From contig CAUJFM010000172.1 of the NCBI GenBank assembly GCA_963169595.1, positions 1 to 22,322 on the forward strand: a stretch of DNA of 22,322 bases, in the 5' to 3' direction. Positions 1 to 6,043 of this stretch are shown here, piece after piece. The first letter of the stretch is position 1, and each line of letters opens with the position of its first letter. This stretch comes from Bacteroidota bacterium (GTDB lineage Bacteria > Bacteroidota > Bacteroidia > Flavobacteriales_F > PHOS-HE28). The position numbers and the translations under genes were made by a program. The notes below the pieces were generated by a model, which was given only the letters and a program-made list of their open reading frames with translations, was not told where the DNA came from and did not search any database.

Positions 1-1
1 G

Positions 2-259
2 AAGAACACCTTCCTGCGCACCCGGGAAGGCCGCGACCTGCCGCTGGAGGAGAGCCTGGACAAGCTGGAGCGCCAGTTGGACCCGGAGAAGTTCATCCGC
101 CTCAACCGGCAGCTGATCGTGCACATCCAGAGCATCAAGGAACTGCTAGCCTACAGCAAGAGCCGGGTGAAGGTGGTATTGGACCCACCCTACGGCGACG
201 ATGCCATCGTGAGCAGTGAGCGCAGCGCCGAGTTCAAGCGCTGGCTGGCGGGCCGGTGA
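2..259 (+). CDS. LytTR-family response regulator, C-terminal part (5' end outside window)
   Basis: The frame is open from the first bases of the window and ends at a TGA at 257-259, so this is the 3' end of a longer gene. The roughly 85 visible residues match the second half of a LytTR DNA-binding domain: the segment KLERQLDPEKFIRLNRQLIV followed by I-x-x-I is the usual 'F-x-R-x-N/H-R-x-x-I-V' core of AlgR/LytR/AgrA-type regulators. In Bacteroidota such proteins normally carry an N-terminal REC domain and work with a LytS-like kinase, but the REC part and any kinase lie outside the window. The tail ends in SAEFKRWLAGR, typical of the last strand and helix of this family. Function (DNA-binding response regulator) is inferred from the family; the target genes are unknown. 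The stop codon sits inside a GC-rich inverted repeat. Confidence 0.8.
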   Translation, partial: KNTFLRTREGRDLPLEESLDKLERQLDPEKFIRLNRQLIVHIQSIKELLAYSKSRVKVVLDPPYGDDAIVSSERSAEFKRWLAGR

Positions 260-266
260 CCGGCCC
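250..266 (+). terminator. GC-rich inverted repeat at end of the LytTR gene, possible terminator
   Basis: GGGCCGGT (250-257) and ACCGGCCC (259-266) are perfect reverse complements with one base between them, and the TGA stop lies in the centre. Folded as RNA, this gives a 6-bp GC stem with a 5-nt loop, followed by TTCC, which is not a real U-tract. It may be a weak intrinsic terminator, or chance in GC-rich DNA. Confidence 0.35.
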
Positions 267-333
267 TTCCATCCCCATCGGCCGTTCTTCCCGTTCCATC
301 CGCATCGATCCTTCGAACGGTGCACGGATGTTC

Positions 334-341
334 AAGCTTTG
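334..341 (+). promoter_or_regulatory. weak -7-like box before the small gene
   Basis: AAGCTTTG differs in one position from the Bacteroidota -7 consensus TAnnTTTG and lies 53 nt before the ATG at 395. There is no clear -33 TTG at the right spacing. Suggestive only. Confidence 0.15.
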
Positions 342-394
342 GCCCTGCACTGGTCGACCGTCCACACGCCGACCAGGCCACAACGCCGAGCGCC

Positions 395-670
395 ATGAAC
401 ACGCATGCCTTGGAGCACACCACCGACCTGGAGGAGGCGGACCTGCGGAGCCTGATGACCATGGAGGTGAGCGGTCTCCTTGGCGGGTTGATCCGCTTGA
501 ACCAGGCCGAGCGGTACCACCACCGATTGAACGTCTTCGTCGTGCTGGCCGAGCTGCTGGACCTCCGCCGGAAGGCCGAACTGGAGCTCGGGGAGGACCG
601 GCGTCCGGTTCATCGGCGGCATTTCCCGGTTCGTCAGGAATTGGGTGGACAGGACCAAGGCCTGGTGTGA
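395..670 (+). CDS. possible small protein of unknown function (91 aa)
   Basis: An ATG at 395 opens a 91-residue frame ending in TGA at 668-670. I do not recognise the family. The middle (about residues 10-65) is rich in Leu, Glu and Arg in a helical pattern, and the codons there favour G or C in third position as in the neighbouring genes, which argues for real coding. The last 25 residues (PVHRRHFPVRQELGGQDQGLV) look less convincing. No signal peptide, membrane segment or metal motif is visible. The frame could begin upstream at 320, but that adds a Cys/Pro-rich stretch unlike a real N-terminus. Its stop lies within the promoter-like box of the next gene. It is either a short cytosolic helical protein or a spurious frame. 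Confidence 0.35.
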   Translation: MNTHALEHTTDLEEADLRSLMTMEVSGLLGGLIRLNQAERYHHRLNVFVVLAELLDLRRKAELELGEDRRPVHRRHFPVRQELGGQDQGLV

Positions 671-676
671 TCTTTG
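669..676 (+). promoter_or_regulatory. -7-like promoter box for the envelope gene run
   Basis: GATCTTTG differs in one position from TAnnTTTG and sits 21 nt before the ATG at 698. It overlaps the alternative TTG start at 674, which is one reason to prefer 698. No well-spaced -33 TTG was found. Confidence 0.3.
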
Positions 677-697
677 AACTACCAACAAGACCAGGCC

Positions 698-1435
698 ATG
701 TTCCCCAACGCCATCTTCCGCACCATCAGGCTCCCGATGCGTATCGGTCTCGCTTTGTCCGCCGGGGCTTTCGCGCTGGCCGCCTGCCAGCATGAGCCCA
801 TCGTGGGGCCCATCGTGGATGACAACGGGGGCAATGGTGGAGGCGGTGGTGGCACCAACCCCTGCGACCCGAACACGGTCTACTTCCAGCAGCAGGTGCT
901 CCCGCTCCTGATCAGCAATTGTGCCATCCCGGGCTGTCACAACACGGCCACGGACGACAACGACTGGATCCAGATCACGGACTACCAGAGCCTGATGAAC
1001 AGCGGTATCGTGCAGGATGGTGACCTGATGGACGCCATCACGGAGACCGATCCGAACGACATCATGCCCCAGCCGCCCCAAGCGCCCTTGACGCCCCAGC
1101 AGATCGCGCTCATCGGCACGTGGATCCAACAAGGCGCCCAGAACAACAGCTGTACCTCGGCCACGTGCGATACCCTGAACGTGACCTACTCGGGCACCAT
1201 TGTTCCGCTGATCCAACAGCGCTGCCTGGGCTGCCACAGCGGCGGAACACCGCAGGGTGGGCTCAACTTCAGCTCATGGTCGGTGGTGAACGCCGTGGCG
1301 ATGGACGGCCGCTTGGGCCGCTCGGTCACCCATGACCCGGTCGGCATCCCCATGCCGCCGAGCAGCCCCATCATGCCCACCTGCGAGGTGCGCAAGTTCC
1401 TCCTCTGGATCGAGGCCGGCGCCCCGAACAACTGA
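698..1435 (+). CDS. two-domain c-type-cytochrome-like lipoprotein (245 aa)
   Basis: This appears to be an exported lipoprotein with two heme c-type modules. From the ATG at 698 the protein has a basic N-region, a hydrophobic stretch and a lipobox L-A-A-C with the lipidated Cys at residue 30, then a Gly/Asn-rich linker (about 41-53). Module 1 carries CAIPGCH at 75-81, a CX4CH motif, with a possible axial Met in D-I-M-P at 123. Module 2 carries the canonical CLGCH at 176-180, with a candidate Met in I-P-M-P-P at 219. Both modules end in W-I-x-x-G-A-x-N-N. They resemble small planctomycete-type cytochrome c domains (family resemblance, inferred). An in-frame ATG at 737 would leave a 16-residue signal and is an alternative start; TTG 674 is less likely. 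The stop is 7 nt before the next gene, a one-module relative. Likely role: electron transfer at the outer surface of a membrane; partner unknown. Confidence 0.75.
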   Translation: MFPNAIFRTIRLPMRIGLALSAGAFALAACQHEPIVGPIVDDNGGNGGGGGGTNPCDPNTVYFQQQVLPLLISNCAIPGCHNTATDDNDWIQITDYQSLMNSGIVQDGDLMDAITETDPNDIMPQPPQAPLTPQQIALIGTWIQQGAQNNSCTSATCDTLNVTYSGTIVPLIQQRCLGCHSGGTPQGGLNFSSWSVVNAVAMDGRLGRSVTHDPVGIPMPPSSPIMPTCEVRKFLLWIEAGAPNN

Positions 1436-1442
1436 GCCACCC

Positions 1443-1805
1443 ATGCCGCGCATCCATCGCATCGCCGTTCCCCTGCTGCTCCTGCTTCCGCTGGCCGGCT
1501 GCTATTACGACAAGGAGGAGGTGCTGTACCCGAACAGCTTCTGCAACACCACCAACGTGACGTGGAGCGGGACCATCCAGCCCCTGGTGACCTCCCGCTG
1601 TGCTTCGCCCGGCTGCCATGTGCCCGGGGGCCAATCACCGGACCTGTCCACCTACACGGCCTTCAAGGCCCAGGTGGACCTGGGGCGGGTGCAGGCCCGT
1701 GCCATCCAAGGGAACCCGAGCTTCATGCCGGCATCGGGGAAGCTGCCCAATTGCAACATCCAACAGCTCCAGGCGTGGATCGACGCCGGGGCCCTTAACA
1801 ACTGA
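1443..1805 (+). CDS. single-domain c-type-cytochrome-like lipoprotein (120 aa)
   Basis: This is a short relative of the preceding protein. The N-terminus is a typical lipoprotein signal with lipobox L-A-G-C (Cys20). The mature part holds one module: an N-V-T-W-S-G-T-I-Q-P-L opening, a CX4CH heme-type motif CASPGCH at residues 53-59, a candidate axial Met in F-M-P at 95, and the same W-I-D-A-G-A-L-N-N ending seen twice in the upstream protein. Cys34 and Cys104 flank the heme motif and match Cys156 and Cys229 of the neighbour, so they may form a conserved disulfide. It starts 7 nt after the upstream stop and ends 5 nt before the next gene, so co-transcription is very likely. The role is inferred as a periplasmic or surface electron carrier; heme attachment through CX4CH is not proven by sequence alone. 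Confidence 0.75.
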   Translation: MPRIHRIAVPLLLLLPLAGCYYDKEEVLYPNSFCNTTNVTWSGTIQPLVTSRCASPGCHVPGGQSPDLSTYTAFKAQVDLGRVQARAIQGNPSFMPASGKLPNCNIQQLQAWIDAGALNN

Positions 1806-1810
1806 CCACC

Positions 1811-2236
1811 ATGCGACCCAGGACCATGATCGCTGTGTTTGCCACCGTAGCCGTAGTGGGCGGCGGCACCTATGCCTACCTCGAATACGAGCGGGGGGTG
1901 AGCGGCGCTGCGGAAATGAAGCCGGTGGCCACGGTCACCGCAGGTGAGCTGCTTTCGGCCTACACCACCGATGAGGCCGCCGCCGACCAGCGCTTCGTGG
2001 GCTCCGCCGACCAGGCCATCCAGGTCTCCGGCACCATTCGCGCCATGGAGCCGGTGGGCAGCGACAAGACCAACGTGATCCTCGAGACCGGCGACCCCAT
2101 GGCCGGGGTGGTCTGCGAGTTCTCCAATGCCGACCTGCCGCCGGACTGGCGCTCGGGCACCGAGGTCACTGTACAGGGCATCTGCACCGGGATGCTGATG
2201 GATGTGGTGCTGGTGCGCTGCATCGGGGTGCAATGA
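1811..2236 (+). CDS. membrane-anchored OB-fold protein, tRNA_anti-like family (141 aa)
   Basis: The first ~25 residues form one hydrophobic segment with basic residues before it, which would anchor the protein or act as a signal. The rest matches the Bacteroidota 'tRNA_anti-like' OB-fold family: a V-T-A-G-E-L-L-x-x-Y opening with T-D-E-A-A-A-D, I-Q-V-S-G-T-I as first strands, then V-V-C-E-F and the closing signature G-I-C-T-G-M-L-M-D-V-V-L-V-R-C. In this family the name reflects fold similarity only; no tRNA function is implied. The two Cys of the closing signature and the one in V-V-C-E-F are conserved family features and may be redox-linked in an exported protein (inference). The gene lies between the heme lipoproteins and yceI, with 5 nt before it and 56 nt after it, suggesting it serves the same envelope system. 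Confidence 0.7.
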   Translation: MRPRTMIAVFATVAVVGGGTYAYLEYERGVSGAAEMKPVATVTAGELLSAYTTDEAAADQRFVGSADQAIQVSGTIRAMEPVGSDKTNVILETGDPMAGVVCEFSNADLPPDWRSGTEVTVQGICTGMLMDVVLVRCIGVQ

Positions 2237-2292
2237 CGCCCGCCGTGTGGACCGATCTGAACTGAACCGTCGAACAACGAACCGAACAAAAC

Positions 2293-2847
2293 ATGAACAC
2301 TGCAAAGAACCTCCTTTTCGTAGCGCTGGCCCTGCCGCTTTCCCTCATCGCACAGGACCGTTACGGCACCCGCAACGGGCACATCGCCTTCTTCTCCGAG
2401 ACCTCCATGGAGAACATCGAGGGCAATAACCACAAGGTGAGCAGTGTGTGGGACGCCACCTCCGGCGCCATCCAGTTCGCCGTGCTCATCAAGGCCTTCG
2501 AGTTCGAGAAGGCGCTGATGCAGGAGCACTTCAACGAGAACTACATGGAGAGCAACACCTTCCCCAAGGCCGAGTTCAAGGGGAAGGTCACCGGGATCAC
2601 CGCGGATCAGCTGAAGAAGCCCGGCACCTACGAGGTCGCCGTGGAAGGCGACCTGACGATCCACGGTGTGACCAAGCCGGTGAAGACCAAAGGCACCATG
2701 GTGGTGGCGGCCGATGGTACGGTGAAGGCCTCCTGCGACTTCAACGTGAAGCCCGAGGATCACGGCATCAAGGTCCCCGGCATGGTGCGCCAGAACATCG
2801 CCGAGCAGATCCTGGTGAAGGTGCGGATGGACTACGCCCGCCTGTGA
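2293..2847 (+). CDS. YceI-family periplasmic lipid-binding protein (184 aa)
   Basis: A cleavable signal peptide (about residues 1-21, ending L-I-A-Q) is followed by a YceI/lipocalin-like barrel. The Bacteroidota-type signature is clear: F-x-S-E-T-S-M-E-N-I-E-G near the start, F-E-F-E-K-A-L-M-Q-E-H-F-N-E-N-Y-M-E-S-N about residues 70-90, F-P-K-A-E-F-K-G, and G-D-L-T-I-H-G-V-T-K. Family members bind polyisoprenoids or isoprenoid quinones in a long hydrophobic cavity (known for TT1927b/YceI). Length is normal for the family. Next to heme lipoproteins and an outer-membrane barrel, a quinone or isoprenoid carrier role in the periplasm is plausible, but this is inference. It is preceded by a 56-nt gap with no clear promoter and followed 31 nt later by the barrel gene. 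Confidence 0.85.
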   Translation: MNTAKNLLFVALALPLSLIAQDRYGTRNGHIAFFSETSMENIEGNNHKVSSVWDATSGAIQFAVLIKAFEFEKALMQEHFNENYMESNTFPKAEFKGKVTGITADQLKKPGTYEVAVEGDLTIHGVTKPVKTKGTMVVAADGTVKASCDFNVKPEDHGIKVPGMVRQNIAEQILVKVRMDYARL

Positions 2848-2851
2848 GCCA

Positions 2852-2859
2852 TACGTTCA
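2852..2859 (+). promoter_or_regulatory. weak -7-like box before the DUF5777 gene
   Basis: TACGTTCA matches the window's recurring TAnnTTCG box except in the last base and lies 19 nt before ATG 2879. It may be an internal promoter in an otherwise continuous gene run. Confidence 0.2.
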
Positions 2860-2878
2860 TCTTCACACCGTGACCTCC

Positions 2879-3823
2879 ATGCATCGCAACCTATTGCTCT
2901 CCGGCCTGCTGTCCCTGCTGGCCGGCGGCGCGCTCGCCCAGGAAGATGACCTGCTCAAACTACTGGGGGAGGAGGAGGCCGGTCCCGAGTACACCACGGC
3001 GGCCTTCAAATCCACCCGGGTCATCAACGGGCACAGCGTGGAGAACACGGCGCATGGCGTGCTCGACTTCCGCATCGGTCACCGCTTCGGACCGGTGAAC
3101 GGCGGGGCCAACGAGTTCTGGGGGCTGGACCAGGCCACCATCCGGCTCGGACTGGACTATGGCGTGACGGACCGCCTGATGATCGGTATCGGGCGGAGCA
3201 GCTTTGAGAAGACGCTGGATGGTTTCGTGAAGTACAAGGTGTTGCGCCAATGTGATGCCGGTTGCACCATGCCGGTGACGCTCGCCTTTGTGGCGGGCAC
3301 CGCGATCAACGGGCTCAAGCAGTCCGTGCTATGGCCCTATCCCGCGGAGGAACGACCGTTCTACTTCAGCCACCGCATGTCCTATTCGTTCCAGATGATC
3401 CTGGGGCGCAAGTTCAGCGAGTCCGTCACCTTCCAGCTCAACCCCGGTCTGGTCCACATCAACCTGGTGGAGAAGGCGGACCAGACGAACGACATCATCC
3501 ATGTGAGCGGTGCAGGCCGCATGAAACTGAGCAAGCGCGTGGCGATCAACGCCGAGTACTTCCATGTGCTGCCCGGTCAGATCCCCGATCCCACCGCCGC
3601 CGAGGTCGCCGCTGGCCAGCTGCCCGTGCGGAATTCGTTCTCCATCGGGTTCGACATCGAGACCGGGGGGCACGTGTTCCAGCTGCACATGACCAATTCA
3701 CTGGCCATGTTCGAGCGGGGATTCATCACCGGCACCACGGAGCAATGGACGGATGGGGGCATCCACTTCGGCTTCAACATCTCGCGGGTCTTCACCCTGC
3801 ACGATCCGAAGGCCAAGCGCTGA
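2879..3823 (+). CDS. DUF5777-family outer-membrane beta-barrel protein (314 aa)
   Basis: The protein has a Sec signal (M-H-R-N followed by a Leu/Gly/Ala-rich stretch, cleavage after A-L-A-Q) and then a long series of alternating polar and hydrophobic strands ending in an aromatic-rich C-terminus, as in outer-membrane barrels. The segments Y-T-T-A-A-F-K-S-T-R-V-I-N-G-H-S-V-E, L-D-F-R-I-G-H-R-F-G-P-V-N-G-G and the closing G-I-H-F-G-F-N-I-S-R-V-F match my memory of the Bacteroidota DUF5777 barrel family. A conserved-looking Cys pair (C-D-A-G-C, about residues 122-126) sits in a predicted loop. I chose ATG 2879; a GTG nine bases upstream adds only three residues. In Bacteroidota these barrels are often found near YceI and small cytochromes, as here, but no function is established. 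It ends 5 nt before the convergent protease gene. Confidence 0.75.
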   Translation: MHRNLLLSGLLSLLAGGALAQEDDLLKLLGEEEAGPEYTTAAFKSTRVINGHSVENTAHGVLDFRIGHRFGPVNGGANEFWGLDQATIRLGLDYGVTDRLMIGIGRSSFEKTLDGFVKYKVLRQCDAGCTMPVTLAFVAGTAINGLKQSVLWPYPAEERPFYFSHRMSYSFQMILGRKFSESVTFQLNPGLVHINLVEKADQTNDIIHVSGAGRMKLSKRVAINAEYFHVLPGQIPDPTAAEVAAGQLPVRNSFSIGFDIETGGHVFQLHMTNSLAMFERGFITGTTEQWTDGGIHFGFNISRVFTLHDPKAKR

Positions 3824-3831
3824 CCGGGTCA
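3821..3831. other. palindromic junction of two convergent stop codons
   Basis: TGACCGGGTCA is a perfect inverted repeat (TGACC, one G, GGTCA). Its two ends are the TGA stop of the plus-strand barrel gene and the TGA stop of the minus-strand protease gene. No space exists here for a normal terminator for either gene, so transcripts must read into each other's 3' ends or terminate inside coding sequence. Confidence 0.5.
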
Positions 3832-4938
3832 GCGCCGTCCGCTGCGCGCCTGCATCACCTGCAGGTATTCGGCCAGGTTCTCCAGTTCCATGATCCCCAC
3901 CACGCGGTCGTGGCTCACCACTGGCAGGATGGGATGGCCTTCGAGCACCATGCGCTGGTAGCTCTGATGGGCAGATGCCTCCGGGGCCACCAGCTGTGGC
4001 TGTCGTAAGGGGAGACCGTTCAGGAGCAGGTCGCTCTTGCCTTCGGCCACTGCGGCCAGGAGCTCTTCCCGCGTGAGCAACCCACGCAGGTGATCACCTT
4101 CCATCACGAGCAGGGTGCTGTCCCCGCCGGCCAGGAGCTCATCCACCGCCTCCTGCACCCGTGCGGTGGAGGGCATGGCCCAGAAGCGCGTGCGCATCAC
4201 CTGGCCCACCGTGATGCCCTCGAGCAGGGCCTTCTGCCTTACGCTGCGGGCTTCGGCACCGGCGGCCAGGAAGACGAAGACCCCGATGAAGGCCATGAAG
4301 GGGGCTCCCAGGAAGACGCCCCCGATCACGAAGCCCACGGCGAAGAGCCGTCCTACCTGGGCGGCGATCCGCGTGGCACGTTCACGCGACATGCGCATGC
4401 TCAGCACGGAACGCAGGATCCGGCCACCATCCATCGGGAAGGCCGGCAGCAGGTTGAACAGGAACAGGGACAGGTTCGCGGTGAACACGAACATCAGCAC
4501 GTTGGTCCACGAGGTGGCGCCCAGGAGCACATCCGAGAAGAACAACGAGATGCCGGTGAGCGCGATGGCCGTGAAGCTCAAGGCGGCGATCACCAGGTTC
4601 ACCAGCGGGCCCGCGATGGTGATCCAGAACTCCTGACGGGGATCCTCGGGCATGCGCTCCAGGCTGGCCACACCACCGATGGGCAGCAGGGTGATGTCGC
4701 GTGTGCGGATGCCATACCGCCGGGCGGTGAGGGCGTGACCGAACTCGTGCATCACCACACAGACGAAGACGATCAGCACCAGTCCGGTCTGGGCCAGCAC
4801 CTCGCTCCACGGTTCGCCGCTCACCAGTCCGGACCCGATGATCCAGGCCGGGAGCAGCAGGAAGGTCCAATGCAGCAGGACCTTGATACCCTTGAAGGAG
4901 AAGAGCGGCAGCCCGCCGCTGAGGCCGCGCGCGGCCAT
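3829..4938 (-). CDS. site-2 protease (M50) with tandem CBS domains (369 aa)
   Basis: This is an intramembrane zinc metalloprotease of the SpoIVFB/Rip1-like M50B group. Transmembrane segments begin at about residue 20; the zinc motif H-E-F-G-H is at 64-68 (M-H-E-F-G-H-A-L-T-A-R-R-Y-G), and the third-ligand motif P-M-D-G-G-R has its Asp at 170. Several more hydrophobic helices follow. Two CBS repeats occupy about residues 245-365 (V-G-Q-V-M-R-T opens the first; V-V-S-H-D-R-V-V-G-I-M closes the second). CBS pairs usually bind adenine nucleotides, so cleavage of the membrane-bound substrate may respond to energy state (inference). The start at 4938 is M-A-A-R-G; the longer frame upstream is a shadow of the neighbour. 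Its ATG shares one base with the stop of the UspA gene (TGATG), indicating translational coupling. The substrate is not evident; no membrane-bound anti-sigma gene is visible nearby. Confidence 0.88.
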   Translation of the reverse strand: MAARGLSGGLPLFSFKGIKVLLHWTFLLLPAWIIGSGLVSGEPWSEVLAQTGLVLIVFVCVVMHEFGHALTARRYGIRTRDITLLPIGGVASLERMPEDPRQEFWITIAGPLVNLVIAALSFTAIALTGISLFFSDVLLGATSWTNVLMFVFTANLSLFLFNLLPAFPMDGGRILRSVLSMRMSRERATRIAAQVGRLFAVGFVIGGVFLGAPFMAFIGVFVFLAAGAEARSVRQKALLEGITVGQVMRTRFWAMPSTARVQEAVDELLAGGDSTLLVMEGDHLRGLLTREELLAAVAEGKSDLLLNGLPLRQPQLVAPEASAHQSYQRMVLEGHPILPVVSHDRVVGIMELENLAEYLQVMQARSGRR

Positions 4939-5762
4939 CAGGAGGCCGGTTGTTGCAGCACCAACATGGGGATGTGGGTGTGCATGGCCAGCTTGGTGGC
5001 GGTGCTGCGGTGGAAGAGCTGTTCGAACAGGCCACGCTGGCGATGGAGCACCACCACCAGGTCCGCATCGTTCTGGTCGGCGAAATCGTGCAGGGCCGTC
5101 ATCACGTTCTCGCCACTGAGGTAATGCTGGGAGTGGGGGATGGCCCCGAGCAGATCGTCGAAGCGCACGTCCGCTGCTCCCGGGTCGGCCATCGTCTCCT
5201 CGTTCACCACGCGCACGATCATCACTTCGGCCTTCGACCACCGCGCAACGTCCACCAGCACCTGCACCGAGGCACGGTCCACGGGACCGCCATCATCGGC
5301 GAGCACGATGCGCTTGGGGGAGCGGTAGGTGGCCTGCTCGGGAACGGCCAGCACGGGCAGGTGCCCGGCCTTGATCACATCCGCCGTGTTGCTGCCGAGC
5401 AGCACCGCTTTGAGGCCGCTGGCGCCCTGGGTGCCCATGGCCACCAGCACGGGGCGGTCCGCCTCGGCGGCGTAACTGCCCACTACCTGGGGCAACGGAC
5501 CGTGCTCCACGGCCGTGCTCAGTTCAGGCTGCAGCCCGGGCAGTGCATCGCGCAGCTTGTCCGCGAACTGGCTCGTTCCGTCCAAGGCCTCCTGGGCCAT
5601 CAGGCCGTCCACGTTCCACATGGGGCTCACCGAACTGGTCGGGGCCACATAGCAGTTCAGCAGGGTGTACCGATTGCCCTCATCGCCGAACAACTGCACG
5701 GCGAAGGTGGCCGCGTTCAGCGCGTTGTCACTGAAGTCCGTGGGAATGAGGATGTGGGACAT
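4938..5762 (-). CDS. tandem-domain universal stress protein (UspA family, 274 aa)
   Basis: Two UspA domains lie in series (about residues 1-140 and 148-274). The first begins M-S-H-I-L-I-P-T-D-F-S-D and contains the full ATP-binding pattern G-x2-G-x9-G-S (G110, G113, G123-S124). The second starts R-I-V-L-A-D-D-G-G and has the expected D-L-V-V-V-L-H segment, but the glycine motif is lost (H-R-Q-R-G-L-F-E-Q-L-F-H-R-S-T), so it probably does not bind ATP in the same way. Such one-active, one-degenerate pairs are common in Bacteroidota. The protein is cytosolic with no signal peptide. It precedes the CBS-bearing protease with a one-base stop/start overlap and lies 9 nt downstream of the small membrane protein gene, forming a likely three-gene unit. 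Confidence 0.88.
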   Translation of the reverse strand: MSHILIPTDFSDNALNAATFAVQLFGDEGNRYTLLNCYVAPTSSVSPMWNVDGLMAQEALDGTSQFADKLRDALPGLQPELSTAVEHGPLPQVVGSYAAEADRPVLVAMGTQGASGLKAVLLGSNTADVIKAGHLPVLAVPEQATYRSPKRIVLADDGGPVDRASVQVLVDVARWSKAEVMIVRVVNEETMADPGAADVRFDDLLGAIPHSQHYLSGENVMTALHDFADQNDADLVVVLHRQRGLFEQLFHRSTATKLAMHTHIPMLVLQQPAS

Positions 5763-5771
5763 GTGTCAGGC

Positions 5772-5987
5772 TTAGTGGCCGTGACCGTCGCCATGCGCGG
5801 GGGCCTTGCTGCCGTCCACCAGCACATAGCCGATGAAGAGCAGCGCCAGCATGACCACGAAGCTGATCAGGCCTTTGATGTTCTCGGCACCCTCGGGGGT
5901 CTGCAGGTCCTCGGTATCCAGCAGGGCGTACCGGAAGGGGATCAGGAAGGCGACGAGCCAGAGTGCGAGTCCGATGATCTTTTTCAT
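5772..5987 (-). CDS. small two-helix membrane protein with His-rich tail (71 aa)
   Basis: The 71-residue protein has two hydrophobic segments (about residues 3-21 and 41-58) separated by a polar loop of E/D/Q/T residues, and a C-terminal tail G-D-G-H-G-H that could bind metal. I do not recognise a named family. The short length, two helices and position just upstream of a UspA gene suggest a membrane partner of that unit. The gene has its own promoter-like box 18 nt before the ATG and is followed 9 nt later by uspA. Codon choice matches the neighbours, which supports real coding. The function is unknown. Confidence 0.7.
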   Translation of the reverse strand: MKKIIGLALWLVAFLIPFRYALLDTEDLQTPEGAENIKGLISFVVMLALLFIGYVLVDGSKAPAHGDGHGH

Positions 5988-6005
5988 GGTGGGGTCTGTG
6001 CGTGG

Positions 6006-6013
6006 CGAAGTTA
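6006..6013 (-). promoter_or_regulatory. -7 promoter box (TAACTTCG) for the small membrane protein/uspA/protease unit
   Basis: On the minus strand TAACTTCG matches the recurring TAnnTTCG box and ends 18 nt before the ATG at 5987. It lies in the 56-nt gap after the REC-Crp gene. No good -33 TTG is seen. Confidence 0.5.
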
Positions 6014-6043
6014 GTGGGTGCCGTGGAACCGCGTCCGGCAGGC

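Noticed and set aside
332..1237. 301-codon minus-strand frame opposite the first lipoprotein
   Set aside because: No motif; the plus strand has a lipobox and heme motifs. It also crosses two separate plus-strand genes.
4939..5241. N-terminal extension of the protease frame
   Set aside because: The extra 101 residues are Arg/Pro/Gly-rich shadow of the UspA gene; the real start fits the first transmembrane segment and a TGATG overlap.
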